Shown: positions 22,457 through 33,810, counted from the stretch's first letter. The stretch: DNA of 64,000 nucleotides from Akebia trifoliata (GCA_017979445.1 CM030706.1:20043884-20107883); one strand, 5' to 3'. Translations and numbers: made by a program. Notes: a model not told the origin generated them from the letters alone.

Positions 22457-23180
22457 TGATATGAACCTTCTTGGATTAAGACCTTCTCTTGATGATCTCT
22501 TCTAGGAACCCTTTTATTCGAAGGCTTCGAATATTCTAGAATTGTCTTAAAACAAATTAAAAAGTTGATCGGACTAAAACCCCAAGGAAACTAAGTCCTT
22601 GAAACCTCAATCTAATGACACAACAAGGATTGATCACTTCCTTGATAAGTCGAAGAGTCATGTCTTTTCTTCAAGAACTCGAATGAAAACTCATAAAGAA
22701 CCCATAAAGAAATCATGAAACAAAACTAAAGTTTCTTTGAATAAACTTCAAAATCTCATAAGCTGTAAAATATCAATTGTGTCCCAATTACAAAATGAGG
22801 TACCTTTTTATAGACAAATTAGATCAAGATTAATTCTAATTAGTCCTTGGAAAAATAAAGAAAGTCTAATTAGTCCTTAGGAAATAAAGAATTCAAACTA
22901 AGGACAATTAGAACATACAAATTCCCAATTACCCTTGTATTCAAATTGATCTTCCAAATTGACCTTTTGCATAAAAAGATAGTTGACCATCCTTGATGAA
23001 ACTTTGATATCTCCGAAGTTAGCCTTAGAATCTTCTAGAATGGCCTCTTTGTATTGGACTTCCACAATCAAGCCTTGCAATGCCTCTTCCATCCGTTTTG
23101 TCCTTGCCCTAGTCATCGGACCGCCAATTCCTTGCAATGGTTCTTGAGAAGACTTGGAAACAGCAACTCGATCTCCATTA
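22457..23180 (-). repeat. 3' LTR of the CRM-like element
   Basis: Direct repeat of 29432-30157. On the element strand it begins TAATGGAGATCG and ends GGTTCATATCA. The first roughly 280 bases encode the end of the pol frame. Confidence 0.92.
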
Positions 23181-24028
23181 TTCTCCCCCTCTTCGAAAAG
23201 ATTCGTCCTCGAATCACCTACATTAAACAAGGATAAATCAGCAACATTAAAAGTTGCACTAACATTACCATAATCACTTGGCAAATCAACTTTGTAGGCG
23301 TTATCATTGATCCGTTCCAAGACTTGAAATGGACCATCTCCTCGAGGTTGCAATTTTGATTTCCTTTGGGTAGGAAACCGCTCCTTACGCAAGTGCACCC
23401 AAACCCAATCTCCAGGGTGGAAGATAACTTTCAAACGACCCTTATTGGCTTGCTTAGCATATTGCTCATTCTTCCTGTCAATATTAGCTCGAACTTTGGC
23501 ATGTAAATCTTTCACAAAGTCTGCCTTTTTCTTACCATCAAGATTAGCATGTTCATTAGTAGGCAAAGGTAAAATATCCACAGGCGTTAAAGGATTAAAA
23601 CCATAAACAATCTCAAATGGAGAAAATGAAGTAGTTGAATGAATAGTTCTATTATATGCGAACTCAATATGTGGTAAACACTTTTCCCATTGTTTTAAAT
23701 TTTTTTGAATGATAGCACGCAACAAGGTAGTGAGTGTCCTATTAACTACTTCAGTCTGGCCGTCCGTTTGAGGATGTGCAACAGTAGAAAATAGAAGTTT
23801 AGTTCCTAATTTACTCCATAAAGTACGCCAAAAATAACTAAGGAACTTAACATCTCTATCACTAACAATTGATTTAGGTAGCCCATGCAATCGAACTACC
23901 TCCTTGAAAAACAATTCAGCAATATGTGTTGCGTCATTGATTTTAGTACATGCAATAAAATGGGCCATCTTACTAAACCTATCAACAACAACAAATATAC
24001 TATCTTTACCATTTTGAGTCCTTGGCAA
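22898..24028 (-). pseudogene. Integrase core, GPY/F module and LTR-encoded tail (CRM-like)
   Basis: The 376-residue frame begins inside the integrase core. It has DSIFVVVDRFSKMAHF, IVSDRDVKF (catalytic Asp), HPQTDGQTEVVNRTL (Glu), then FHPGDWVWVHLRKERFP and GDGPFQVLERINDNAYKVDLP (GPY/F region). From about residue 280 on the sequence is encoded by the LTR (left of 23180) and holds GGPMTRARTKRMEEALQGL, a basic motif like the C-terminal extension of CRM integrases that has been linked to targeting of centromeric chromatin. The frame upstream is cut off by a one-base loss in a T8 run at 24017-24024. Confidence 0.88.
23181..23195 (-). other. Polypurine tract of the CRM-like element
   Basis: Element-strand sequence GAAGAGGGGGAGAA directly before the 3' LTR, a classic plus-strand primer. 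Confidence 0.85.
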
Positions 24029-24030
24029 TC

Positions 24031-24729
24031 CTAAAAAAAATCCATAGAAATATCAATCCAAGGCTGATTAGGTACAGGCAAAGGGGTATACAAGCCATGC
24101 GGTCGAATTTTAGACTTTGCTTGCTTACATGTAATGCACTTGTCACAAATAGATTGAACATCATGCTTTATATGGGGCCAATAAAAATGCTCACGTAAGA
24201 TATCTAAAGTTTTTAGGACACCAAAATGACCCATTAAACCTCCCCCATGACCTTCCCTTACAAGTAATTCACGAATAGAACAATTAGGCACGCATAATTT
24301 ATCTTTCTTGAAAAGAAATCCTTCATGCCTATAAAAGTCACCAGATGCACACTTAGCACATGCATTCCATACTTGGCTGAAATCAGAATCATTGGCATAC
24401 AAATCTTTAATTAATTCAAAACCAAGTAGTTTAGTTTGCAATGAAGTAAGTAACACGTACCTTCTTGATAATGCATCGGCCACAACATTTTCCTTCCCAC
24501 GTTTATATTTAATTACATAAGGAAATGTTTCTATAAACTCCAACCATTTAGCATGTCTTTTATTAAGCTTACCTTGGGTCTTCAGGAATTTCAAGCTTTC
24601 ATGATCAGAATGAATGATAAATTCCCTTGGCCATAAATAATGTTGCCATGTTCGAAGAGTTCTCACTAGTGCATAAAGCTCTTTGTCATAAGTAGGATAA
24701 TTCAATGCTGCCCCACTTAGCTTTTCCAC
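24031..24729 (-). pseudogene. RNase H end and integrase zinc domain (CRM-like)
   Basis: The frame holds [19 protein letters not shown] and [19 protein letters not shown] (RNase H), [15 protein letters not shown], then [20 protein letters not shown] and [13 protein letters not shown] (HHCC zinc finger of integrase) and PWIDISMDF. It ends at a false stop after a T8 run at 24017-24024, where one more T would continue into the core. At its upstream end it overlaps the RT frame by 44 bases in another phase, so one base was gained or lost near 24715. Confidence 0.88.
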
Positions 24730-26764
24730 TAAAATAAGCTATTGGCTTAGAATCCTGCATCAAAACAGCTCCTACTCCAATCCCGGATGCATCACACTCT
24801 ATTTCAAAAGCTTTATCAAAGTTAGGCAAACACAACAAAGGTGCATTAGTTAACTTATCTTTCAAAGTTTGGAAAGCCTGATCATGCACATTAACCCAAT
24901 TAAAAACAACATTCTTTTTAACAAGTTCATTCAAAGGTGCAGCAATAGAACTAAAATCTTTAACAAACCTTCGATAAAAACTTGCTAAACCATGAAAACT
25001 TCTTACCTCATTCGCATTCTTAGGTGTAGGCCAATCCTTTATTGCCCTTACCTTTTCCTCATCAACGCTAATTCCCTGCGAACTAACAACAAATCCAAGA
25101 AACACAACAGATTCCATACAAAATGTGCATTTCTTAAGATTAACATATAATTGATGTTCTCTTAACACACTAAACACAGCATGCAAATGCTTCACATGGT
25201 CATCAACATTTTTGCTATAGACTAAAATATCATCAAAGTAAACTACCACAAATTTTCCCATGAAAGCACGCAAAACATGGTTCATTAATCTCATGAATGT
25301 ACTAGGGGCGTTAGTTAAACCGAAGGGCATTACTAACCATTCATACAACCCATATCTAGTTTTAAATGCAGTTTTCCATTCATCTCCCTCTTTCATGCGA
25401 ATTTGATAATACCCATTCTTTAGATCAATTTTAGAAAACAAACGAGAGCCATGCAATTCGTCAAACATATCATCTAACCTAGGGATAGGATGCCTATATT
25501 TTACCGTTATCTTATTAATAGCTCGACAATCCACACACATGCGCCATGTTCCATCTTTCTTTGGTACTAAGAGAACAGGAACCGAACATGGGCTGAGACT
25601 TTCCCTTACAAATCCCTTCTGCAACAGTTCATCCACTTGCCTCTGTATCTCCTTTGTTTCCTCGGGATTAGCTCTATAAGCAGGTCTATTTGGTATAGCA
25701 GAACCAGGTATGAAGTCTATTTGGTGCTCAATTCCTCTTAAAGGAGGTAAACCATGTGGAATCTCCTCGGGAAAAAGATCCTCAAAATCCTGTAATAAAG
25801 ACAAGACAACACTAGGCAAAGAGGAGTTAAGATCGTCAGTAGAAAAATAAACATCTTTGTACATAAGAACTAGAACTTGTGGCCTTGCTATCATTACACT
25901 TTTAACATCATATTTGTCAGCAAGTACACTCAGTATTTTATTCTTCTCTCCAGGTTGCTCACTTTGCTCTCCTTTTTGCTCACACTTTTGTTTCTCTCTC
26001 TTTTTGCACTCACTTGCTATCCTAACCTGGTCTTCATAAGCTTGCAAAGGTTTGAGAGGGGCCAATACAATTTTTCGTTTGTTCATTACAAAAGAATAAC
26101 GATTTTTATACCCATCATGCAACACTTTCCTATCAAATTGCCATGGTCGACCGAGCAATATATGACCGGCATGCATCGGTGCCACATCACAAATAACCTC
26201 ATCCACATACTTGCCTATTGAGAAAGGAACCCGAACTTGCTTGTTTACCTTCACTTCTCCACAATCATTCAACCATTGAAGCTTATACGGTTTAGGATGT
26301 TTCTGCCATTTCAAATTCAACTTCTCTACCAACAAGGTACTAGCAACATTGGTACAACTCCCACTATCCATAATCAATGTACAGACTTTATCCTTCACGT
26401 GGCATCTTGTGTGAAAAATATGCTCACGTTGCTCCTCATCTCCTTCATCCTTAGGCTGTATACTCAAAGCTCTCCTGGTGACAAGTAAATCACCATGCAC
26501 AGGCTCTTCTACTTCAACATCAGAACAATCCTCTAATGGAGGCATCTCGTTGTCACTTGAACTAGCACTTTCAATGTCTCCGTTTGCCAATACAACCATA
26601 ACCCTCTTGTTTGGGCATTCAGAAGCAATATGTCCAAACCCTTGGCACCTAAAACACTTAATCTGACGTGACTTAATAAGAGGCTTTGTTTCAGGTAAGG
26701 CTTCAACTTTACGTCTTCTTTTGGTTTGAAAGGAATTTTGTTGTCTTTCCAATTTGGTTTCCAC
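24686..26764 (-). pseudogene. Gag end, protease, RT and RNase H start (CRM-like)
   Basis: In 692 codons the domains follow in order. The zinc knuckle is CFRC-QGFG-H-IASE-C (about residue 38-51). Protease is CTLIMDSGSCTNVAS (about 130). RT has VLLVPKKDGTWRMCVDCRAIN, PFGLTNAPSTFMRLMN and the active site VVVYFDDILVYSK. RNase H starts at [23 protein letters not shown]. All catalytic Asp residues of RT are present. It is joined to the first part of Gag by a frame change near 26795 and to the rest of RNase H by one near 24715. The long open frame suggests recent decay. Confidence 0.92.
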
Positions 26765-27541
26765 GGATTATTAGAAGATGATCCAGATCTAACCTTCTAG
26801 ACTTGATTTGCTTTTCCACTTTAATGGCTTTGTGTAGTAACTCTTCCATTTCCACATAATGGTGCAACTCAACCACATCAGCAATTTCTTTGTTCAATCC
26901 GGCAATGAATCTAGCCATAGTTGCTTCTCTATCTTCGTCTATGCTTGCTCTAATCATGGCAATCTCCATTTCTTTATAATAATCCTCTACACTCATGGAA
27001 CCTTGAACCAACCCTTGCAGTTTGATATACAAATCTCGATAGTAATGGCTAGGAATAAATCTTTTACGCATCACTGACTTCATCTCATCCCATGATCGAA
27101 TAGGTCTTTCACCATTTCTGCGCCTATTGATCACCAATTGATCCCACCATATACTGGCATAGTTTGTAAATTCCACGGCGGCTAGCTTTATTTTTTTATC
27201 CTCGGAATAATTATGACAATCAAAAACGTGCTCAACTTTTCTTTCCCACTCCAAATATAATTCAGGATCATTCTTTCCGTGAAAGGTCGGAATCGTCATC
27301 TTTATGCTACCCAAATTGTTATCTTCTTTGAAATCTACTTTCTTATCCCGTCGATAATGTACTCTCTCCGCTTCGGAATGAATATCTTCTTCTCCGTCGA
27401 ACTCATGTCTTCGATATGGTTTAGATTCATTAAGGATTCCATATTGTCCAACCTTGAATTCAACAATTTAAATTGATCATGAACGGCCTTGATGAATAAT
27501 TTTAAGTCGGTCTCATGTGATTCTCCCCCTTCCTTACTCAT
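26765..27541 (-). pseudogene. Gag of the CRM-like element
   Basis: The start is set at the ATG at 27541 (MSKEGGESHETDLKLF), since the longer frame above it is Phe-rich leader. The capsid core is IPTFHGKNDPELYLEWERKV, EFTNYASIWWDQL, RKRFIPSHYYRDLYIKLQGL and SVEDYYKEMEIAMIRA, typical of plant chromovirus Gag. A one-base change near 27365 separates the first 55 codons from the core, and another near 26795 separates the core from the zinc-knuckle part. Confidence 0.88.
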
Positions 27542-29417
27542 GGTTGAAATCCTGTAAGTTAAAATAAACGAAAACAAAACAAAAATATGCAACAATATTG
27601 TAAGTCCCGGAAAGTGATGAAAATGATGGAATTGAAGGTCGAAACGGTGTGGAACAAGGCTATGCCTATTTAACTTGTAGATCTCGAAAAGAGCTTCGAT
27701 TTAATATGCACTAATAGTCGTTCCGATATCCGGATCAAAAGTTATGGCCGTTTGAAGTTAACAACTCCAATTTATCGAATTTCTGTAACTACAAACAGCA
27801 ACTAATAAATCTTTTTTTTTTTTTTAAACCAAGCCCAGCAAAAAAAAAAAACGATAAATCAGCCTTTAAGGTACTTAATCAGAAAGTCAAGAAAGTCGAC
27901 CAATCAGTCTGTTTTCAAAAAAAAAAAATACAGCCCAAAAACACTAAGAGACATAAATTTAGAAAATGCAGAAAATGCAGAAATTAAAATCTGAAGATCT
28001 ATTAGTTCATATCTATTTTCAGTCAAAAGAATTCAGAAATTCGTTTCTGAATTTTCTCAATTATAATGTTTGGCAGACAAACTTAAAACAAGGTGAAAGA
28101 AGAAAAAAAAAAATTTAGAAACATTACACCAATTTAATGTAACTAACAACAATTCGTTCTATATGAACTAGATACAGCAACTCCAACATAGTAACGTGAT
28201 TCTAAGTTTCCAGCAAAAAAATAAAAAAAAAAATCAGCGATAAAACATGGTAAATCAATAAGAAATCCTACAATGACATCAGTGAGTTGAGTTGTTCTTA
28301 GTATGTAAGATAAAAAAAAATACAAAAATAAAATACAAAAATAAAAAATAAAAAAAAAATCCAAGAATGTTCAAGAATTTTCGATTCACAGATGTAAATC
28401 TTAGAAAGATTTCAGTACAGCAACGTTGGCTTGTGTTTGTTGAATTTCCAGCAATAAGAACATTTGTTCTCAATACAGCAACGTTGGCTGTGGTTTGTTG
28501 AATTTCCAGCAACAAGAACGTTTGTTCTCAATACAGCAACGTTGGCTGTGTTTGTTGAATTTCCAGCAACATGAACGTGTGTTCTCAATACAGCAACGTT
28601 GGCTGTGTTTTTGTTGAATTTCCAGCAACAAGAAATATTTCAAGTTTACTTACAGCAACATCAATGGTGATGTAAGTGAAAGATTTTTCAATGAGTGACC
28701 ATTAAAGATCAACACTATGTCCAAGACAATTCTCCCAAACGAAAATTTCAGAAATCAAGAATCACAATCGAGTATTCTGTTATTGCTGAAATTTCAAGAA
28801 GCTCAATTTGCAGATGTACATATAAGGAATTAGAAAGAATGTTGAAGATCGAACATTGATTTCCAATTTCAGCAAAATAGAATAACCAATAACACGAGGT
28901 GGCTGAATTCCAGAAATTTATTTATTTATTATTATTATTTTTTTTTCAATGAACAACACAGCAAAACATGGCTGTTGGGGCTGTGTTTCAGCAAAACATG
29001 GCTGTTGGTTTGTTCTTGTACACAAAATTAAAATCTAAATCTTTTAAAAACAAAGATGATCATGTAGCTCGTATATCTTAGATTGATTGTTGATGATCGA
29101 TCACAATTTTGTAATTTTAGCAAGAAAATAAAATTTCAGAATTCACAAAGAAAATACCGCAAGAAAATGCAGAATTCACAAAGAACTATGTAAGAACAAC
29201 TACGAAATTCAATGAATGTTCATGGTTTCCAACAAGAACGTATCAAGAATGTTTTGAAATAATAAAAAACCTGGTTTCTAGCCATCGTTGGCTTTGAATT
29301 GATATGAATTTTGTTGGGAAGCAAGATATACCACGTTTGATCTCCAATTCGAATGTCACCCGAACCAAATCTTCGAAGGATTACTTCAATCTTGTTGTAT
29401 TTTCCAGCAATCTTGAT
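27542..29417 (-). other. 5' leader of the CRM-like element
   Basis: A long untranslated leader of 1.9 kb, A-rich, with homopolymer runs near 27815, 27842 and 28930, repeated CAGCAA motifs and the 58-bp array at 28414-28630. The Phe-rich frames at 28143-28515 are composition artefacts. Confidence 0.7.
28414..28630 (-). repeat. 58-bp tandem repeat in the CRM-like leader
   Basis: TACAGCAACGTTGGC occurs at 28416, 28474, 28532 and 28589. Each unit continues with GTTTGTTGAATTTCCAGCAA and ends in GTTCTCAA. There are about 3.7 units. Confidence 0.9.
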
Positions 29418-29429
29418 GCTCTGATACCA
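29418..29429 (-). other. tRNA-iMet primer-binding site
   Basis: The element strand reads TGGTATCAGAGC, the complement of the plant initiator-Met tRNA 3' end, two bases inside the 5' LTR. Confidence 0.92.
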
Positions 29430-29431
29430 AA

Positions 29432-30157
29432 TGATATGAACCTTCTTGGATTAAGACCTTCTCTTGATGATCTCTTCTAGGAACCCTTTTATTCGAAGGC
29501 TTCGAATATTCTAGAATTGTCTTAAAACAAATTAAAAAGTTGATCGGACTAAAACCCCAAGGAAACTAAGTCCTTGAAACCTCAATCTAATGACACCCAC
29601 AAGGATTGATCACTTCCTTGATAAGTCGAAGAGTCATGTCTTTTCTTCAAGAACTCGAATGAAAACTCATAAAGAACCCATAAAGAAATCATGAAACAAA
29701 ACTAAAGTTTCTTTGAATAAACTTCAAAATCTCATAAGATGTAAAATATCAATTGTGTCCCAATTACAAAATGAGGTGCCTTTTTATAGACAAATTAGAT
29801 CAAGATTAATTCTAATTAGTCCTTGAAAAAATAAAGAAAGTCTAATTAGTCCTTAGGAAATAAAGAATTCAAACTAAGGACAATTAGAACATACAAATTC
29901 CCAATTAACCCTTGTATTCAAATTGATCTTCCAAATTGACCTTTTGCATAAAAAGATAGTTGACCATCCTTGATGAAACTTTGATATCTCCGAAGTTAGC
30001 CTTAGAATTTTCTAGAATGGCCTCTTTGTATTGGACTTCCACAATCAAGCCTTGCAATGCCTTTTCCATCCGTTTTGTCCTTGCCCTAGTCATCGGACCG
30101 CCAATTCCTTGCAATGGTTCTTGAGAAGACTTGGAAACAGCAACTCGATCTCCATTA
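29432..30157 (-). repeat. 5' LTR of the CRM-like element
   Basis: A nearly identical partner of 22457-23180. The open frame 29905-30114 in it repeats the pol tail encoded by the 3' LTR (GGPMTRARTKRMEKALQGL), which is expected for an LTR that overlaps coding sequence and is not a separate gene. Confidence 0.92.
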
Positions 30158-30162
30158 CAAGC

Positions 30163-31500
30163 TATCTCCTTATTTTTGGATATGAACTCTTCAAGTTTGT
30201 TGCGGATTTTGGAATGTTTTTGGAAGGCTTTTAGGCGTTTCTTATGCTAAAATTGAAGGAGGGATGTTAGGTAAGGAGTTGGGGCTCCAAAACTAGGGTT
30301 TATGGGAGGCTAGGGGGGCTTTTAGACCTACTTCTCTTAGGGTTTATCATTTGATACGAAAATAGGGTGTGAGCACCTCTATTTTAGATGTTTTTTAGGG
30401 GTTGATTTGGATAGAGTTAGTGTTTAATTAGAGTTGTGTTTTAGTTAGACTTGTTTTAGGTAGAATTGTTTTTTAATTAGAATTGTTTTAGGTAGAATTG
30501 TTTTTAAGTTAGAACTCTATTAGATTGAGTTATTATTTAATAGAACTCTATTATGACTTTTGGTCTTATTTGATTGACTTTTAATGTGTTGACTTTAATC
30601 TTAATTAATTGACTTTTAATATCTTGACTTCAGTCTTGCTTATTGACTTTAATTTTGACTTTAGTCTCACTTGATGACTTTAATACCTTGACCTTAGTCT
30701 TTCTTGATTGACTTTAAATTTTGGGAGAACCCCCCTTTAAAATATCTTTAATTCTTTGGACCCCCAAATGGAGGGGTCCTTAAAGAATATCTCACGAACC
30801 CTCAACAATTTTACTTGAAAACCCGATTCTTTCGATTTCTTCGGCTCAAATTTTAAATTAATTTCATTTGTTCACTTTACTTTAATTATTTAATGTTTTA
30901 TTTATTAATTTCGAATTTTTTAATTATGAAAATTGTGAAATTATCGTTTGGCCCCCGGAGAGGACTTTTCACGTTTTAAGTCGATTTTTAATGTTCTAGG
31001 ATGTTTTAGAATCGATTTTTCATAAAGAATTCAATGGAAGTATTAGTTTGTGTCATTTATGAATTTTTTTGTGTGAAATGGTCATGAACTTTATGAGGGG
31101 CATTTTTGTAATTTTGTCGAATTTTGTTAAAATTGGCGAAATGATTTATTTGGTTCCGATTTGTTATTTTATGTGTTCGAGAGAATTTTCCTAAGCATAA
31201 CGTAGGCTCTAGGGTTGTTTTGAGGTTAGGGGTATTTTGGTAATTTGGTCAATTTTTAGTGATTTTTATCGTGAAACTTCTTTTTGGTCTGCAAGATGAT
31301 GATTTTTATGTTTCTGGGGTCGTATTTTCCTAGCGTAGCATGGTTTCGAAGGTTTTGTCAATTCAAGATACCTCATCCGGATTTCTGAAATATATCGGGT
31401 AACAAAATAAAGCAATGGAATACACATCCATCATTGGGAATCATTGCGATCGGGTTGACGAGTTGATTAATCAGGCGGATGCAAAAATGGGGTGTCTATA
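30163..31500 (-). repeat. 3' LTR of the Tat-like element, proximal piece
   Basis: It matches 40383-41737, with repeated GTTTTAGGTAGAATTG and TTGATTGACTTTAAT segments and the end GGGGTGTCTATA at 31500 (TGTCTACA in the partner). The polypurine tract follows at once. Confidence 0.88.
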
Positions 31501-31514
31501 GATACCCCTCTTTG
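31501..31514 (-). other. Polypurine tract of the Tat-like element
   Basis: On the element strand AAAGAGGGGTATC stands directly before the 3' LTR. Confidence 0.7.
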
Positions 31515-32057
31515 GCAGAGGATTGAAGCAAACTAGATAGCAAATCTATTTCGGAAGATAGTGCGATATCCGAATGCCAAAGCTAGTGACAGTTCATTTT
31601 GTAGCCTGATTTAGCAATTCGTCGGGGTGTTCAGATCCTTGAGCGTAAAACTCTCCCCGAACAAAAATGTTGTTAGGTCTTCAAGAGCGAGCTTTCACTG
31701 ACAGTGTCAGATCCTTGAATTTTAAAGAATTCTCTTTGATTAAAAAGTGCAAGTGTGAATGTGTGTACTATGTGAAACTGAGTAAAAATGTGTCAGGTCC
31801 CAGAGATCATCTCTCACTGACAATAATGATTCAAAATTGAAATGTGCTTATGCAACGAAAGTAATCATAGCAAGGTCGAATAATGAGGTAATTGGAGTCA
31901 AAAAAATGTAGGAACTTCGTTAAATCCTATTTGCATTCTTTTTTAGAGTTCGAAAAAGTTAGAGTCGCATTTATCGGACTCGAGCCTATTGTAGCCACGC
32001 TTCTCGGGCTAAAGAACTTAAACAATCCTGTTAATTCAATATGATTCAAACAAAACT
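31515..32057 (-). other. Non-coding 3' region of the Tat-like element
   Basis: No coding frame. Repeated TCAGAT(C)CTTGA and CACTGACA segments near 31635-31820 and the first degenerate GGACTCG motifs near 31975 precede the tandem array. Confidence 0.5.
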
Positions 32058-32935
32058 GGAGTCTCGTTTCTCGGACTCTGACTAAGGTTTAGAGGAACTT
32101 AAAAAATCCTATAAAACATGGAGTCTCGTTTCTCGGACTCGAGCTAAGGTTTGTAGGCATTTCAAAAAGCCTATTCATTCTATGATTTAAAAAGTTGGAG
32201 TCTCGTTTCTCAGACTTGAACTTAAGTTTGTAGGCACTTCAAAAAGCCCACTCATTCTATGATTTAAAAAGTTGGAGTCTCGTTTCTCGGACTCGAACTT
32301 AGGTTTATAGGCACTTCAAAAAGCCTATTTATTCTATAATTTAAAAAGTTGGAGTCTCGTTTCTCGGACTCGAACTTAGGTTTGTAGACACTTCAAAAAG
32401 CCCACTCATTCAAAAAGTTGGAGTCTCGTTTCTCGGACTCGAACTTAAGGTTTGTAGCCACTTCAAAAAGCCCATTCATTCTATGATTCAAAAAGTTGGA
32501 GTCTTGTTTCTCGGACTCGAACTTAGGTTTATAAGCACTTCAAAAAGCCTATTCATTCTATAATTCAAAAAGTTGGAGTCTCGTTTCTCGGACTCGAACT
32601 TAGGTTTGTAGGCACTTCAAAAAGCCCACTCATTCTATGATTCAAAAAGTTGGAGTCTCGTTTCTCGGACTCGAACTTAGGTTTGTAGGCACTTCAAAAA
32701 GTCCACTCATTCTATGATTCAAAAAGTTGGAGTCTCGTTTCTCGGACTCGAACTTAGGTTTATATGCACTTCAAAAAGCCCACTCATTCTATGATTCAAA
32801 AAGTTGGAGTCTCGTTTCTCGGACTCGAACTTAGGTTTATAGGTACTTCAAAAAGCCTATTCATTCTATGATTCAAAAAGTTGGAGTCTCGTTTCTCGGA
32901 CTCGAACTTACTAAGCCACGTTTCTCGGGCTTAGA
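32058..32935. repeat. 77-bp tandem array in place of pol
   Basis: GGAGTCTCGTTTCTCGG occurs at 32058, 32120, 32197, 32274, 32351, 32420, 32498 (with one change), 32575, 32652, 32729, 32806 and 32883. Most steps are exactly 77 bases; exceptions are 62, 69 and 78. Each unit has inverted GAGTC/GACTC arms around TCGTTTCTCG, then TTCAAAAAGCC and ATTCTATGATT. It lies between gag and the 3' LTR, where pol would be in an autonomous element. Tandem arrays in the 3' untranslated part are known from Ogre/Tat relatives. Confidence 0.93.
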
Positions 32936-33354
32936 TTTATAGAAACTTAAACAATCCTATTAATTCATTTTATGATTCAAAATCGAGCTCAAAGTTTGAA
33001 AGATCATGCCTTTATTGGCTTATCATGCATCTGGATTCATAATTATCATTGGGCTTCACCGAACTTTTAAGCTTTTGTAAGATTTTCTTTTTATTATGTG
33101 ATTAAGAACAAAAACTTTGGAATTAAAATGACCTTCAAAAATGTCCCTAGTTTCAAGGTTGACTTTAATTGGGACTTGACTACGAGACTGATGGAATGGA
33201 TTACGCTTGAAAAATATGGATTCTGATGTATGATAGATAGTAGAACTGACATTCTTTTAAATTTAAGACTCCTAAGGTTATCATATGTGCAATAAGGGAT
33301 TGATTATTATTTTTGAGAAATGCTTGAGCTGGACTTAAAAAATCTTGATAAATA
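32936..33354. other. No gene recognised
   Basis: Internal, non-coding part of the Tat-like element without repeats or domains that I can identify. Confidence 0.5.
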
Positions 33355-33609
33355 TTAGAATAGAAGATCTTTATCTTCAAAGTGGTTGATGATTCTACAT
33401 CTTCCAGTAGCGAACACTTGAACAAGTAAATATACTCTTGAAGATCCTACAATGTTCAAGATGACTTCTGATTTTTTTTCAAGTTCAATATTGTCTTCGT
33501 CGAATGTGAGCTCTTGGCTGAAAGACAAATATCGTGGCTTGAATGGTTCTACAGTTTCTGCACAAGCTTTCTTCTGAATTTTTCTTCTTGATGAGACTTT
33601 TCCTCCCAT
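33355..33609 (-). other. 84-codon open frame of unknown meaning
   Basis: The frame starts MGGKVSSRRKIQKKACAE, has an acidic middle (TFDEDNIELEKKSEV) and ends near EDKDLLF. It is placed just after the three hairpin repeats on the element strand. No family is recognised. It could be a remnant of an extra frame of the Tat-like element or chance. Confidence 0.25.
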
Positions 33610-33610
33610 T

Positions 33611-33810
33611 TGATGATGCCCTAATTTTTGCCTAGATCGCCTCTTCAGGTTTTCAATCTAGCAGACTTTGTTTTTCTTTTTCTGATGATGCCTTGATTTT
33701 TGGCTAGGTCACCTTTTCAGGTTTTCAACCTAGCAGGCTTTCTTTTTTATGGTTATACCCTAAATTTTGCCTAAGTCGCCTTTTCGGGTTTTCGACTTAG
33801 CAGGCTTATC
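33611..33810. repeat. Three 70-bp repeats with covarying hairpin
   Basis: Units start near 33611, 33683 and 33751. Each contains an inverted repeat around a CCT(C/T)TTC(A/G)GGTTTT loop. The arms are CTAGAT/ATCTAG, CTAGGT/ACCTAG and CTAAGTCG/CGACTTAG in the three units. Two positions change on both sides of the stem so that pairing is kept. Confidence 0.75.

Larger units (their letters stand above)
22457..30157 (-). mobile_element. CRM-like chromovirus (Ty3), nearly complete, frame-shifted
   Basis: The element is 7.7 kb on the minus strand with LTRs of 724 and 726 bp that differ at only a few sites, a tRNA-iMet primer site, a strong purine tract and the duplication CAAGC (22452-22456 and 30158-30162). 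Gag, protease, RT, RNase H and integrase follow in order. The integrase reading frame continues past the GPY/F module and about 280 bp into the 3' LTR, where it ends in a GGPMTRARTKRMEEALQGL motif. This layout is known from CRM-group centromeric retrotransposons. At least four single-base shifts break the frame. Confidence 0.88.

Noticed and set aside
29905..30114. Separate small gene with a GPMTRAR motif
   Set aside because: It is the LTR copy of the pol tail at 22898-23110 and not an independent gene.
32058..32935. Regular repeats resembling a CRISPR array
   Set aside because: The units are contiguous 77-bp tandem copies without unique spacers, within a plant retrotransposon.
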